Source of the DNA: JBOFFC01 sp051648405
GTDB lineage: Bacteria > Planctomycetota > Planctomycetia > Pirellulales > Lacipirellulaceae
Assembly: GCA_051648405.1 (NCBI GenBank)
Contig: JBOFFC010000114.1
Location: 4,250-68,249, forward strand
Direction: 5' to 3'
DNA: 64,000 bases
Shown here: one piece after another, positions 8,772 to 17,573 of the stretch
Layout of the letters: every line of letters begins with the position of its first letter
Position numbering within the stretch: the stretch's first letter is position 1
The notes under the pieces: generated by a model
The model's input: the letters and a program-made list of their open reading frames with translations, nothing else
Databases searched by the model: none
What the model was told of the DNA's origin: nothing
Translations under genes and position numbers: made by a program

Positions 8772-9395
8772 CTACTGAGGCGTCGCGGCGGGCCGAGCGG
8801 CCTGCTGAGCCGCGGGCTGGCCGGCGCGGTTCAGCAGCGCCAGCACGTCGGGCGTGATGTCCACCTGGTTCTGGTAGTGGACCGCCTTGTTGATCGCCCT
8901 AAGGATGCTGTCGCGGTTGTGGGGGTCGGCCTCGTCGCCGTTGAAGCGGAGCACCAATCCCAGACCTTGCCGCTGAGCGTAGTACTCGATGGCCTTCGAC
9001 ACCTCGACGTAGGTGTCGAAGTAGATCGTGGCTTCCTGCTCGACGAGCTCCTTGCGCTTCTGCGTGACTTCGACCTGCAGGGCGGCCTTCATCTGCAGCA
9101 ACTGGTTGTCGAGTTGCTCGAAGTCCGGCGAGCCGGCCTTGAGACCTTGCAATTGCTGCTCGCTGCGGACGATCTCTTCTTGCTTGGCCTTGAGGGCCGT
9201 GTCGACCGCGGTGAAGTCCCCCTTCATGCCGTCCATCGCGGTGCGGAACTTCTGATGGTTCTTAAAGATGTAGTTGATGTCGATGACGGCGACACCAAAC
9301 TTTTGCGCGTTCGCGCTTGCCGGGCTCTGGGCGAAGGCGCTCGGGGCGAGCGCAACGACAAGGGCCGCCGCCGCGGCTAAAAACTGGGTCTTCAC
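8772..9395 (-). CDS. OmpH/Skp-family periplasmic chaperone
   Basis: The 207-residue protein has a signal peptide 'VVALAPSAFA' with cleavage after AFA. The mature part starts 'KFGVAVIDINYIFKNHQKF', the beta strand/helix start typical of OmpH/Skp, followed by a long coiled coil (~60-135: 'KAKQEEIVRSEQQLQGLKAG', 'QVEVTQKRKELVEQEATIYF') and a return helix. Skp escorts unfolded outer-membrane proteins through the periplasm. An Ala/Gln/Pro-rich tail (residues ~190-207) is extra. The start is a GTG at 9395 with GGAG seven bases upstream; the longer frame upstream has no signal peptide at its N-terminus and is rejected. It is the first gene of the ompH-lpxC-lpxA-oxidoreductase run. Confidence 0.88.
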   Translation of the reverse strand: MKTQFLAAAAALVVALAPSAFAQSPASANAQKFGVAVIDINYIFKNHQKFRTAMDGMKGDFTAVDTALKAKQEEIVRSEQQLQGLKAGSPDFEQLDNQLLQMKAALQVEVTQKRKELVEQEATIYFDTYVEVSKAIEYYAQRQGLGLVLRFNGDEADPHNRDSILRAINKAVHYQNQVDITPDVLALLNRAGQPAAQQAARPAATPQ

Positions 9396-9605
9396 TTCAG
9401 CACTCCATTGCCGGGAGGGGTGGTCGTCCGTGACCAAACACACGGGAAGCCCGTTTCGCAGGGCAGCGGAACCGCCTGGCTGCGACCTTCCGACGAGGAA
9501 GGCGCCGCCGGCGTGGTGCGGGGACACACGCCAAGCGAAGGGGCTCCGAAACGCGGCGGCATTCTTGCGAGAGGCGCGAAAGGCGTAAAGGGCAATCGCT
9601 GGGGA

Positions 9606-9684
9606 GAGTGGGCAGCAGGCAGTACGCTGTGGGCGAAGGCCACGGCGCGCGTCCTGCCGTCTGCCGTCTGCCCTCTGCCCACTC
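9606..9684. repeat. Word-repeat hairpin ('GGGCAGCAGGCAG' class)
   Basis: The left arm 9606-9622 (gagtgggcagcaggcag) pairs with the right arm 9668-9684 with two mismatches. The right half is built of near-tandem copies of a 7-base word (ctgccgt, ctgccgt, ctgccct, ctgccca). The right arm runs into the stop codon of the M28 peptidase gene. The same words occur inside ileS (29978-30053 and 30475-30500) and at about 56140-56160. The rest of the 287-base spacer 9396-9682 shows no gene. Confidence 0.6.
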
Positions 9685-11698
9685 ACCGCGGCGGCGCCAG
9701 CATCACTTCCAGCTTCACGCTCTCGCCGTCGCGGACCACTTCCACATCGACGCGGTCGCCGGCCTCGAACTCGCGCAGCGCGGCGTCGAAGTCCTCGAGG
9801 TTCGCCACCAGTTGGTCGGCGAGCCGCACGATGCGGTCGCCGGCGAGGAGCCCCGCTTCGTCCGCGGGGCTCCCGGGGGCGACCCCCGCCAGCGCGTACC
9901 CCGCCCCCCCGACGCCGAACGCCGGGATGCTGCCGAAGTACGGCCGCTTGCCGCGACGCTCCGCGGCGATGCTCGGCCCTTTGGCCTCGACGAACGCCAT
10001 CGCTTCGGTCGCCGTCGCCAGGCTTTCGACAACATCGACCGCGAAGTCAACCACCCGCGCCGTCCCTTCGAGGTTCAGCAGCCCAAAGTCGTCGTCCGGC
10101 GTGTGGTACTCGGGGTGGTTCCCCGTGAAGAGGTGCAGCACGGGGACGCGGCGCGCGGCGAACGAGGCGTGGTCGCTGGGGCCGAACCCGCCGGGGCTCT
10201 TGGCGAGCTCGAACGCGTGCCGCGCGTTTGCGCGATCGACGAGCGCTTCGAGCCCCGCGCCGGTCCCCACGCCGCTGACCAGCAGCTTGTTCTCGGTGAG
10301 CCGCCCGACCATGTCGTAGTTGACCATCGCGTAGGTCTGCTCGATCGGCGCCACGGGGGTGCGGACGTACGCGGCGCTCCCCAGCAGGCCGCGTTCCTCG
10401 CCCGTGAAGGCGACGAACACGATGCGGCGGGCGTTGTCGACGTCGAGCCGCGCAAAACGCCGCGCCGTCTCGACGAGCGCGACGACCCCCGAGGCGTTGT
10501 CGTCGGCCCCGTTGTGGATGTCCCGCGAGTCGGGCCGCGAACTGCCGACCTCGCCCCGGCCGAGGTGGTCGTAGTGGGCGCCGACGACGACCGCCTCGCT
10601 GGCGAGGACCCCGCGCCCCTCGACCACGCCGACCACGTTGCGCACGCGACGCGAACGCCGATCGACGTCGGCGCTCGCCGCGAGCCGCCAACGGGCGAGG
10701 GCAAAGCTCCGCGGCTTGAGGTCGGAGTCGATCTGTCGCTGTAACTCGGCGAGCGACGGTTTCCCGGCGCCCTTAAGAACGCGGTCGATCACCGACGGGC
10801 GCACGCTGAGGACCGGCGCCTCGCGCTCGGCGCCGGTGGCGTAGTCGAAGGGAAGGATCGGGTCCGCCGCTGCCGCCACCTCCCGGTCGCAGCGCGCGAC
10901 GAGCCGCGCCTCGCGGTCGATCTGCTTGCGCAACTCGGCGACGTCGGCGCCCCCGGGGGGTTCCTGGGCAAGCCGCGCACGGAGATCGACGAGGGTCGCT
11001 TCGCCCTTCGCTCGTCGGTCGCGCCAGCGGGCGAGCTCGAGCGCGATCGACGCGGGGTCGGTCACGACGACGGCCGCCGCCGCGCCGCGTCGCAGGGCGC
11101 CCCCGACCTTCGCCACGAGCGCCGCGTGGCGGCTGTTCTCCGTCCCGTCAAACACGCTGTGGGGGTCGGCCTGCTGCGGCTCGTGCCGCAGCAGCACGAC
11201 AACGCGCCCCGCGACCTCTAGGCCGGCGTAGTCGTCGTACTCGAGCTCCGGCGCGGCGATCCCGTAGCCGCCGAAGACGAGCTCGGCATCGACAACCCCG
11301 CGCCCGCCAAGCGCCAGCGGTGTGAAGTCGAGGTTCGGGACCAGCGTCAGGGGCTCGCGCGCCACGTCGGGACCGACGATCGCCGCAGTGCTCGCCGGCC
11401 CGAGGGTCGCTGCGACCGTCACGTCGAACTCCTGGAACGCGCCACCGGAGACGGCGTCGGTCCGCAGCCCCGCGGCGCGGAGCTCTTCGGCGATCCGCTC
11501 GGCGGCCAGGTCGAGGCCGGCCGTTTCCAGTCCCCGCCCTTCGAGTTCGTCGGACGACAGGACCCGCGCCAGGCGCGCCATCCGCCGGACCGAAGCCTCG
11601 CGATCGCCGGCGACAGCGAGTCCCCCTTCTCTAGACAAGTCGAGCCCCCAGCACGGCGCCGCAGCGAGGAGGATCGCAGCTAGCAACGTGGGTCGCAT
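9683..11698 (-). CDS. Secreted M28-family zinc aminopeptidase with PA and PDZ domains
   Basis: The 671-residue protein has a signal peptide (MRPTLLAAILLAAAPCWG). A PA-like insert covers ~80-230 ('FGGYGIAAPELEYDDYAGLE', 'GRVVVLLRHEP'), followed by the M28 catalytic domain (~355-560) with the co-catalytic zinc ligands: His in 'AHYDHLG', Asp in 'HNGADDNASG', the Glu pair in 'FTGEERGLLGS', Asp in 'VNYDMVGR', and His in 'PEYHTPDDD'. A PDZ domain closes the protein (~585-671: 'GVAPGSPADEAGLLAGDRIV'). It should cleave N-terminal residues from peptides in the periplasm or outside the cell. An Arg-rich helical stretch (~240-330) between PA and catalytic domains is longer than usual. The ATG has GAGG four bases upstream. 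Confidence 0.92.
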   Translation of the reverse strand: MRPTLLAAILLAAAPCWGLDLSREGGLAVAGDREASVRRMARLARVLSSDELEGRGLETAGLDLAAERIAEELRAAGLRTDAVSGGAFQEFDVTVAATLGPASTAAIVGPDVAREPLTLVPNLDFTPLALGGRGVVDAELVFGGYGIAAPELEYDDYAGLEVAGRVVVLLRHEPQQADPHSVFDGTENSRHAALVAKVGGALRRGAAAAVVVTDPASIALELARWRDRRAKGEATLVDLRARLAQEPPGGADVAELRKQIDREARLVARCDREVAAAADPILPFDYATGAEREAPVLSVRPSVIDRVLKGAGKPSLAELQRQIDSDLKPRSFALARWRLAASADVDRRSRRVRNVVGVVEGRGVLASEAVVVGAHYDHLGRGEVGSSRPDSRDIHNGADDNASGVVALVETARRFARLDVDNARRIVFVAFTGEERGLLGSAAYVRTPVAPIEQTYAMVNYDMVGRLTENKLLVSGVGTGAGLEALVDRANARHAFELAKSPGGFGPSDHASFAARRVPVLHLFTGNHPEYHTPDDDFGLLNLEGTARVVDFAVDVVESLATATEAMAFVEAKGPSIAAERRGKRPYFGSIPAFGVGGAGYALAGVAPGSPADEAGLLAGDRIVRLADQLVANLEDFDAALREFEAGDRVDVEVVRDGESVKLEVMLAPPR

Positions 11699-11897
11699 CG
11701 CGCCTCGGGGGGGGATTCGGGAGCAAAACGTTCGGGTCGTCGCGGCAAGAAAACCTTAACGAATCGTGCGTGCTGCGCCGCCGGTGCGGGCATCGACTTG
11801 GCTTTGACCGCGCGATCGGCCGTCGCTAACGTCCGCCACCCCGCCGCGCTCGCACGTCGAGCCGGCTGACCGTACCCCCCCAACCGGAGGCCGCCGC

Positions 11898-12269
11898 GTG
11901 CCAAGCTCGCAGCGTGTCTTAATCGTCGATCCCAACTCCGAGACCCGGGGAGTGCTGCGCACGCTGGTCGAGCGTCTCGGCGCCGAGGGGCGGGAAGCGG
12001 CGACTCCGTCGGCCGGCGAGCGGGTTGCCGCCGGCGAGACGCCCGACCTGATCGTGATCGACATCGACGGCGAGCGGCTTTCGACCGCCGCGGCGGCGGA
12101 CTCGCTGCGCGATTGGGCGGCCCGCAATGGCGTCCCAGTCGTCCTGCTCGGCGCCCGGCGCCCCCTGGTAGCGGGGGTCGGGGGGGACGAGTTCCTGCGA
12201 AAACCCTACCACTTCGGCGCCTTAGCCCATAGGATTCGGGGCACGTTGGCGTCGCGGCGTGCTGCCTGA
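11898..12269 (+). CDS. Degenerate response-regulator receiver domain protein
   Basis: The 123-residue protein is a single receiver-like domain. It has 'VLIVDPNSETRGVLRTLVERLG' type strand/helix 1 with one acidic residue (Asp11), a candidate phosphoacceptor Asp55 in 'LIVIDIDGE', and the conserved Lys102 in 'FLRKPYHFGAL'. The switch Thr/Ser that normally follows strand 4 is Gly85 ('VVLLGA'), and the second N-terminal acid is Pro, so phosphorylation switching may be weak or lost. The GTG start has GGAGG seven bases upstream. The FHA-GAF histidine kinase begins 213 bases downstream on the same strand and is the obvious candidate partner. Confidence 0.72.
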   Translation: MPSSQRVLIVDPNSETRGVLRTLVERLGAEGREAATPSAGERVAAGETPDLIVIDIDGERLSTAAAADSLRDWAARNGVPVVLLGARRPLVAGVGGDEFLRKPYHFGALAHRIRGTLASRRAA

Positions 12270-12482
12270 GCCGGCGGCTTCGCGGACGCTTTCGTTGAAG
12301 GGTCGACCGCCGGACTCCCCCTCCGCGGCCCGAAGCGACTCCGAGCGCCGCGTGGCGGGGCGTTTGGCCTTTTCCTGAATCCACTGCGTACCTTTGGGGC
12401 CACCTACGGCTTCGGCGGTTCGCGACCTGTACCCAGCCCCGCCATCGGCCTCGCTTCGCGGCGAGGCGCCGCCCCGCGTCCT

Positions 12483-14351
12483 GTGCCTTCACTCTTCGTC
12501 ATCCAAGGCCGCGACCAAGGCCACCGGTACCAGCTCGACTCGCCCGAGGTCTCGATCGGCCGGGTCGGCGACAACACCATCCAGCTCCACGACACCGAGG
12601 TGTCGCGCAAGCACGCGGTGCTTCAGGAGTCGGGGGGGGGCTACGTCCTGCGCGACCTCAACAGCTCGAACGGCACGCACGTCAACGGCAAGCCGGTCCG
12701 CGAGCGGCGGCTGATGTCGGGCGACCAGTTGCAGATGGGCCGGACGCTGCTGCTGTTCACCGGCTCGCAGGACTCGCTGGAGGTTGTCCGGGGAGACATC
12801 GACATCGCCGGCCCGGGCCGCGACGACGGCTCGCGGATCCTGCGGACGATCAGCCAGGCGGAGGGGAGCGACCTGCTGGCGACCCCGGCCGACCAAACGC
12901 AAAGCCCGTGGCTGGCGCGGGCCCGCAGCAACCTGCAGTTGATGTACCGCACGGCGATCGCGGTCAGCCACACGCTCGACATCGATCAACTGATCGCTCG
13001 GATCATGGACATGATCTTCGAGTGGGTCGATGCCGACCGGGGCTGCATCCTGCTGCGCGACGACGAGACAGGGCAGCTCACGCCGCGCGTCCGCCGCCAC
13101 CGGCGCGGCGTCGATGGGAGCGCCGCGGCGAACCCGGCCCACGGCGAAGAACGCGCCAAGATCAGCATCTCGAAGACGATCCTCGACTACGTCGTCGAGC
13201 GACGCGAAGGGGTCCTCACCAGCAACGCTGTCGATGACGACCGCTGGGACCCGGCGAAGAGCATCATGGCGATGGGGGTCCGCGAGGCGATCTGCGTCCC
13301 CATGCAGGGGCGCTACGACCTGGTGGGTGTTATCTACATCGACACGTCGAGCACCGCCAAGGAGATCCTCGAGCGGCGCAGCGCCAACAAGTTCGGCGAA
13401 GAGCACCTCAAGCTGATGATCGCCATCGCGCACCAGGCGGCGCTCGCCGTCGAGGACACGTCGCACTACCGGGCGATGGTCCAGGCCGAGCGCTTGGCGG
13501 CGGTAGGGCAGACGATCGCCACGCTGTCGCACCACATCAAGAACATCCTCCAGGGGGTCCGCGGGGGGAGTTACCTGATCGAGCTCGGGCTCGGCGACCA
13601 CGCCAAGGCGCTCGACGAGACGAGCGGCGAGGAGGCCGACCTCAACGCGGCCCGGCGCGCGGTCAGCACGGTGAACAAGGGCTGGGCGATCGTCGAGAAG
13701 AACCAGGAGCGAATCTCGTCGCTGGTGCTCGACATGCTCACCTACAGCAAAGAGCGCGAGCCAGAGCCCGAGGTCGCGAGCCTCGTGGCGACCGTCGGCG
13801 ACGTCGTCGAACTGATGCGCACCCGCGCTTCGGAGGCGGGGGTCGAGATCCGTTGGTCGCCGCAGTCTTCGCCGCCGCGACTTATGTTCGACCCCGAGGC
13901 GGTCCACCGCGCGGTGCTGAACCTCGTGACCAACGCGATCGACGCCTGCGAGGGGCGTGACCCCGCGCTGGTCGAGGTCTCGGCCACGATCAACGAGCAG
14001 TCGGGGATCGCGAACGTCGTCGTGCGTGACACCGGGATCGGCATCGATAAATCGCGATTGGGGGCGATCTTCAACGCGTTCGTCTCTGGCAAGGGGTCCC
14101 GCGGCACGGGGCTGGGCCTCGCCGTCACGCGAAAGATCGCCGAGGAGCACGGTGGCACGGTGCACGTCGCGAGCGAGCCGAACGTCGGCAGCACGTTCAC
14201 CCTCGAGTTCCCCTACGTCCCCCCGCCGACCGGCGCCGAGGCGGCGACCAACGAATCGGTCGGCATGGAGACGCTGAGCGGCTTTCACGACGACGAGGAA
14301 GAAGCCGTTCCCTTGAGCGCCGACCGACCCGACACGCCGTCGTTGCTCTAG
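12483..14351 (+). CDS. FHA-GAF sensor histidine kinase
   Basis: The 622-residue cytoplasmic protein has no membrane segment. An N-terminal FHA domain (~1-95) carries the phosphothreonine-binding signature 'SIGRVGDNTIQL', 'EVSRKHAVL' and 'LNSSNGTHVNGK'. A GAF domain (~150-320) precedes the dimerisation/phosphoacceptor helix 'TIATLSHHIKNILQGV' (His near 350). The ATPase domain (~455-585) has the N box 'NLVTNAIDAC', G1 'VRDTGIGIDKSRLGAIFNAF' and G2 'GTGLGLAVTRKIAEEHGG'. The likely role is to sense a small ligand or Ser/Thr phosphorylation through FHA and phosphorylate a response regulator. FHA-first kinases suggest crosstalk with the Hanks-type kinases abundant in planctomycetes. The start is a GTG without a clear ribosome site. 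Confidence 0.93.
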   Translation: MPSLFVIQGRDQGHRYQLDSPEVSIGRVGDNTIQLHDTEVSRKHAVLQESGGGYVLRDLNSSNGTHVNGKPVRERRLMSGDQLQMGRTLLLFTGSQDSLEVVRGDIDIAGPGRDDGSRILRTISQAEGSDLLATPADQTQSPWLARARSNLQLMYRTAIAVSHTLDIDQLIARIMDMIFEWVDADRGCILLRDDETGQLTPRVRRHRRGVDGSAAANPAHGEERAKISISKTILDYVVERREGVLTSNAVDDDRWDPAKSIMAMGVREAICVPMQGRYDLVGVIYIDTSSTAKEILERRSANKFGEEHLKLMIAIAHQAALAVEDTSHYRAMVQAERLAAVGQTIATLSHHIKNILQGVRGGSYLIELGLGDHAKALDETSGEEADLNAARRAVSTVNKGWAIVEKNQERISSLVLDMLTYSKEREPEPEVASLVATVGDVVELMRTRASEAGVEIRWSPQSSPPRLMFDPEAVHRAVLNLVTNAIDACEGRDPALVEVSATINEQSGIANVVVRDTGIGIDKSRLGAIFNAFVSGKGSRGTGLGLAVTRKIAEEHGGTVHVASEPNVGSTFTLEFPYVPPPTGAEAATNESVGMETLSGFHDDEEEAVPLSADRPDTPSLL

Positions 14352-14371
14352 GCGCCCCCCGACTGCAATCG

Positions 14372-15175
14372 ATGGCCACGACGCCGATCGACGTCCCGCG
14401 GCTGCTCGCGTTCTCGGGCGTTCGCCCGCTCGTTGATCGCGTCGAGTGGTTCGATGAGGTCCCCTCGACCAGCGACTACGCGAAGCAATTGGTCGGGGCG
14501 GAGGGCGATTCCAGCGCCCTCCTCGTCGTCGCGGCGCGACAGACGGCGGGTCGCGGCCGCGGGGGAAACGCCTGGTGGTCGTCCGACGGCGCGATCCTCT
14601 GCAGCCTGCTGATCGACCCGGCGGCGCTTGGGTTATCGCCCGATCGCTTCGGCGCCGCGTCCTTGGCGACCGCGCTCGCCGTATGCGACGCGACCCGAAT
14701 GATCGCACCGGCCGTCGAGCCCCTCGTGAAGTGGCCGAACGACGTCGTCACGCTCAGCGCTGCGGGCCCGCGGAAACTGGCCGGGGTGTTGCTGGAAGCG
14801 CCGCGCCCCGACCGACTGGTGATCGGCATCGGCTGGAACTTGTGCAACGACTTCGATCAAGCCCCGGAAGCGCTCCGCGGCGCCGCGGCGTCAGTCAGCG
14901 GGCTCACGGGCCAGTCGTTCGACGCGACCTTCGCGCTCGGCACGCTTGTAGCGGGGCTCGCGACGCGGCTTCGACAAGTCGCGGCAGCGGACCCGGCGAT
15001 CGTTGAAGACTGGAACGTCCTGTCTTTGCTCACGGGGCGCGAGGTCAGCATCGGTTCGAGCGGCATCGCAATCGAAGGACGCTGCGTCGGGATCGCGGCC
15101 GACGGGGCGCTGGTGATCGACGACGGCAAAACGACGCGGCGCTGCGTTAGCGGCACGGTGCTGCGCTACGCGTAA
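14372..15175 (+). CDS. birA: Biotin--[acetyl-CoA-carboxylase] ligase
   Basis: The 267-residue class I ligase lacks the N-terminal helix-turn-helix of E. coli BirA, so it biotinylates but should not repress. The biotinyl-AMP loop is 'QTAGRGRGGNAW' and the catalytic strand is 'VKWPNDVV', with 'KLAGVLLEAP' (lysine contact) and 'GIGWNLCND' following as usual. The small C-terminal SH3-like domain ('LTGREVSIGSSGIAIEGRCVG') is present. It acts on the biotin carboxyl carrier protein in the cytoplasm. The gene starts 20 bases after the kinase stop and ends 27 bases from the convergent MBL hydrolase. Confidence 0.94.
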   Translation: MATTPIDVPRLLAFSGVRPLVDRVEWFDEVPSTSDYAKQLVGAEGDSSALLVVAARQTAGRGRGGNAWWSSDGAILCSLLIDPAALGLSPDRFGAASLATALAVCDATRMIAPAVEPLVKWPNDVVTLSAAGPRKLAGVLLEAPRPDRLVIGIGWNLCNDFDQAPEALRGAAASVSGLTGQSFDATFALGTLVAGLATRLRQVAAADPAIVEDWNVLSLLTGREVSIGSSGIAIEGRCVGIAADGALVIDDGKTTRRCVSGTVLRYA

Positions 15176-15202
15176 GCGTTGCGCACGCGACGGAGTCCGG
15201 CG

Positions 15203-15916
15203 CTACAGCTCGACGTAGCCCGCGAGCCGTCCGACGTACGGGTTGTGTCGCCGCTCTTCGCCGACAGTCGTCGTCGGCCCGTGGCCCGGGTAGACGAGCG
15301 CGTCGTCGGGGAGCGTGAAGAGCTGCGAGTGGATCGACTCACGCAGCGTCTCGAAGTCGCCGTCGGGGAAGTCGGTCCGACCCACGCCGTGGCGGAACAG
15401 CACGTCGCCCGCGACGACGTGCAGCCGATCCTGCGCCTCGAGCAAGAACGAGACGTGCCCCGACGAATGGCCCGGCGTGTCGAGCACCCGCCACGCCATG
15501 CCGGCCGCGGTGACGACGCTCCCCCCCTCGACGAGCTGGTCGGCGTTCGGGCTGAGGACCTCGAACCCAAAGCCGGCCGAGAGGTTGCCAACCGGGTCCG
15601 ACAGCTTGGGGGCATCCCCTCGGCCGATCACCAGGGGGCAGCCGGGCCAGCGCTCCTTGAGGGCGCCGTTGCCAGCAATGTGGTCGGCGTGCCCGTGTGT
15701 GCAGAGGATCGCCGCGGGGGTGATTCCCCGCTCTTCGCAAGCCTTAACGATCGCCCCCGGCTGCAACCCGGGGTCGAAGACGACGCAGTCGCTTTGCCCT
15801 TCGAGGTGGAACACGTAGGTGTTCTCGTCGAACGGGACCGAGATCACCTTGGCGACCTTCGGCGGGGCGACCAGCGCCGGCGCCAGCGACGACTGCGGGG
15901 CATCGTGGGGGGGCAC
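15203..15916 (-). CDS. MBL-fold metallohydrolase (glyoxalase II-like)
   Basis: The 237-residue protein has the metallo-beta-lactamase zinc signature 'CTHGHADHIAGN' (HxHxDH), then His in 'TPGHSSGHVSFLL', Asp in 'VVAGDVLFRHGVGRTD', and the final His in 'YPGHGPTT'. The 'GDVLFRxGVGRTD' string is typical of the YcbL/glyoxalase-II-like branch acting on thioesters such as S-lactoylglutathione analogues. The chosen start is the GTG at 15916, with GGAAGAGAG about 5 bases upstream. A longer upstream frame gives a basic, low-complexity extension and is rejected. Confidence 0.9.
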   Translation of the reverse strand: MPPHDAPQSSLAPALVAPPKVAKVISVPFDENTYVFHLEGQSDCVVFDPGLQPGAIVKACEERGITPAAILCTHGHADHIAGNGALKERWPGCPLVIGRGDAPKLSDPVGNLSAGFGFEVLSPNADQLVEGGSVVTAAGMAWRVLDTPGHSSGHVSFLLEAQDRLHVVAGDVLFRHGVGRTDFPDGDFETLRESIHSQLFTLPDDALVYPGHGPTTTVGEERRHNPYVGRLAGYVEL

Positions 15917-16112
15917 GAATCTCTCTTCCGGGCGTTTGGGGGCTGGTCTACGATAGGGCGAAGCGGGCAATCTGGGAGCCACACACCGTGCGAAACACGC
16001 CGCTGCGGCCGTTGCCTGCCCCGCTCGCATTGTATCGAAGCCGCCGCAAGGTGGGCGCCCACAGACGATCGCGTGGAGACGCCTGGTCCTGCGGCCGCCG
16101 CCAACGGACGCC

Positions 16113-17168
16113 ATGGCCGACACGACTCGACCCGCCCTTCCCCGCCGATTCGGAGCCGCACGGATGTCGCTTTCGAACCTGTCAGCCCCCCATCGAGTTG
16201 CGGTTTACGCTGCGCTCGCGGGGGCGATTACTGGCCTACGTACGGAGCGGGCCGACGCACAGCGCCTGACGCAACCCGTCTACCGCGTCGCCGCCCCCCC
16301 CGCGCAGGCCGCAACGCCCGCCAGTGAATCGGAGTTCGGGGCGACACCTCCCGGGGCTGTGTCAACTGACAAGGGGCCCATCGACACGACTCTCGCGGTT
16401 GAACCGCCGATCGACCGCCACGTCGTCCCGGCGAGCGCAACCGCCGCGGCCGGGCCCTTCGACCTCACGCCGCAGCCGGGCGAGCACCCGCTCGGGCCCT
16501 GCCTGCGGCTCGCGAAGGGGGCGCTCGCCGACATCGACGCGCAGGTCGCCGACTACGCGGCCAAGTTCACCAAGGTCGAACGGATCAGCGGCGACCGCGG
16601 CCCCGCGCAGCAGATGGAGCTCCGCGTCCGGCACCGGCCGTTCAGCGTCTACATGCGGTTCATCGCGCCGAACCCCGGTCAAGAAGCGCTGTTCGTCGCC
16701 GACCAAAACGCCGGCAAGCTCGTGGCGATGGGCTCCGGCTGGCAGCGCCGCCTGGGGGTGATGAACCTCGACCCCGAGGGGACGCTCGCCATGCGGAACC
16801 AGAAGTACCCGATCACCAAGGCCGGGATCCGCAACCTGACGACCGAGCTGATCCAGATCGCCGAGGCCGACAGCAAGTACGCCGAGTGCGAGGTGACGCA
16901 CAACGACGGCGTGAAGATCGACGGCCGCCCGGCGACGATGATCGAGGCGACCCACCCGGTGCCGCGCAAGAACTTCAAGTTCCACAAGGCGCGGATCTTC
17001 ATCGACCACGAGCTGCGCTTGCCGGTCGCCTACGAGGCGTACAGTTGGCCGGAGGTGGTGGGAGGCGAGCCGGTGCTCGAAGAGCGCTACATCTACACCA
17101 ACCTGAAGCTGAACAACGGCTTCACCGACGCCGACTTCAGCACCGAGAACCCGGCGATGTTCAAGTAG
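16113..17168 (+). CDS. DUF1571 domain secreted protein
   Basis: The 351-residue protein starts with a basic stretch and a short hydrophobic segment ('VAVYAALAGAITGL') that is probably a signal or anchor; the ATG at 16164 (MSLSNLSAP) is an alternative start giving a more normal signal peptide. A Pro/Ala-rich linker (~45-120) leads to the DUF1571 domain (~125-351): 'DYAAKFTKVERI', 'MELRVRHRPFSVYMRF', 'GKLVAMGSGWQRRLGVMNLD', 'RNQKYPITKAGIRNL'. The family is common in planctomycetes and has a LolA/LppX-like beta fold that suggests lipid or lipoprotein handling in the periplasm; this function is inferred. Confidence 0.85.
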   Translation: MADTTRPALPRRFGAARMSLSNLSAPHRVAVYAALAGAITGLRTERADAQRLTQPVYRVAAPPAQAATPASESEFGATPPGAVSTDKGPIDTTLAVEPPIDRHVVPASATAAAGPFDLTPQPGEHPLGPCLRLAKGALADIDAQVADYAAKFTKVERISGDRGPAQQMELRVRHRPFSVYMRFIAPNPGQEALFVADQNAGKLVAMGSGWQRRLGVMNLDPEGTLAMRNQKYPITKAGIRNLTTELIQIAEADSKYAECEVTHNDGVKIDGRPATMIEATHPVPRKNFKFHKARIFIDHELRLPVAYEAYSWPEVVGGEPVLEERYIYTNLKLNNGFTDADFSTENPAMFK

Positions 17169-17190
17169 GGCTCGCGGGCGACAGCGAAGT

Positions 17191-17231
17191 AAGCGAACCG
17201 CCGCGACGTCACGAGCGCCAAGGCCGCCACG
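17191..17231. repeat. Solo copy of 'CGCCACGACGCCAAGAGCGCCAAGG' class word repeat
   Basis: This stretch matches 35356-35395 at nearly every position (shared runs such as aagcgaaccgcc and gagcgccaaggccgccacgg) and is also close to 36475-36514. Here only one arm is present, with no inverted partner nearby. It lies just after the DUF1571 gene and before the VapBC-like pair. Confidence 0.55.
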
Positions 17232-17309
17232 GGGGAGTCCAGCGCCGACTCCGAGGCGCGGGCTATAATTCGGCCTCCGCCTAGCATCCGATTCGAAGGG
17301 GTCCGCGCC

Positions 17310-17573
17310 GTGGCCATCCGCACGATCGAGACCGTGGTCGATATCGCCGACGACCGGCGGCTCGTGGTCCAGCTCCCCCCCGACGCCCCGACCGGGCGCC
17401 ATCGCGTGGTCGCGGTCCTCGACGAATCGGTCGAAGCGTGTCCGCCCGCTGCGAACGGAGCAGGATCCTCGACAGGCACACCGGAGAAGTGGTCGTTCCC
17501 CGTTCTCGAAGGCGCCAAATGGCCTCCCGGGATGATCCTTCGCCGGGAGGACCTGTATGACGACGAGCCCTGA
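17310..17573 (+). CDS. Putative antitoxin upstream of a PIN-domain toxin
   Basis: The 87-residue protein begins 'IRTIETVVDIADDRRLVVQL', a short beta start as in AbrB/VapB-like or DUF-type antitoxins, followed by 'LPPDAPTGRHRVVAVLDE' and an acidic, Trp/Pro-rich tail ('GAKWPPGMILRREDLYDDEP'). Its last 17 bases overlap the start of the PIN-domain gene, an arrangement typical of toxin-antitoxin operons. The 'PPDAPxGRHRVVVVID' strand is a common small-protein motif found upstream of PIN genes. The start is a GTG. The antitoxin role is inferred from context; no DNA-binding fold is obvious. Confidence 0.65.
   Translation: MAIRTIETVVDIADDRRLVVQLPPDAPTGRHRVVAVLDESVEACPPAANGAGSSTGTPEKWSFPVLEGAKWPPGMILRREDLYDDEP

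Noticed and set aside
12489..14708. Long open frame on the minus strand opposite the histidine kinase and birA
   Set aside because: It spans two well-supported plus-strand genes, has no recognisable domain and has the Arg/Asp-biased composition of an antisense shadow.
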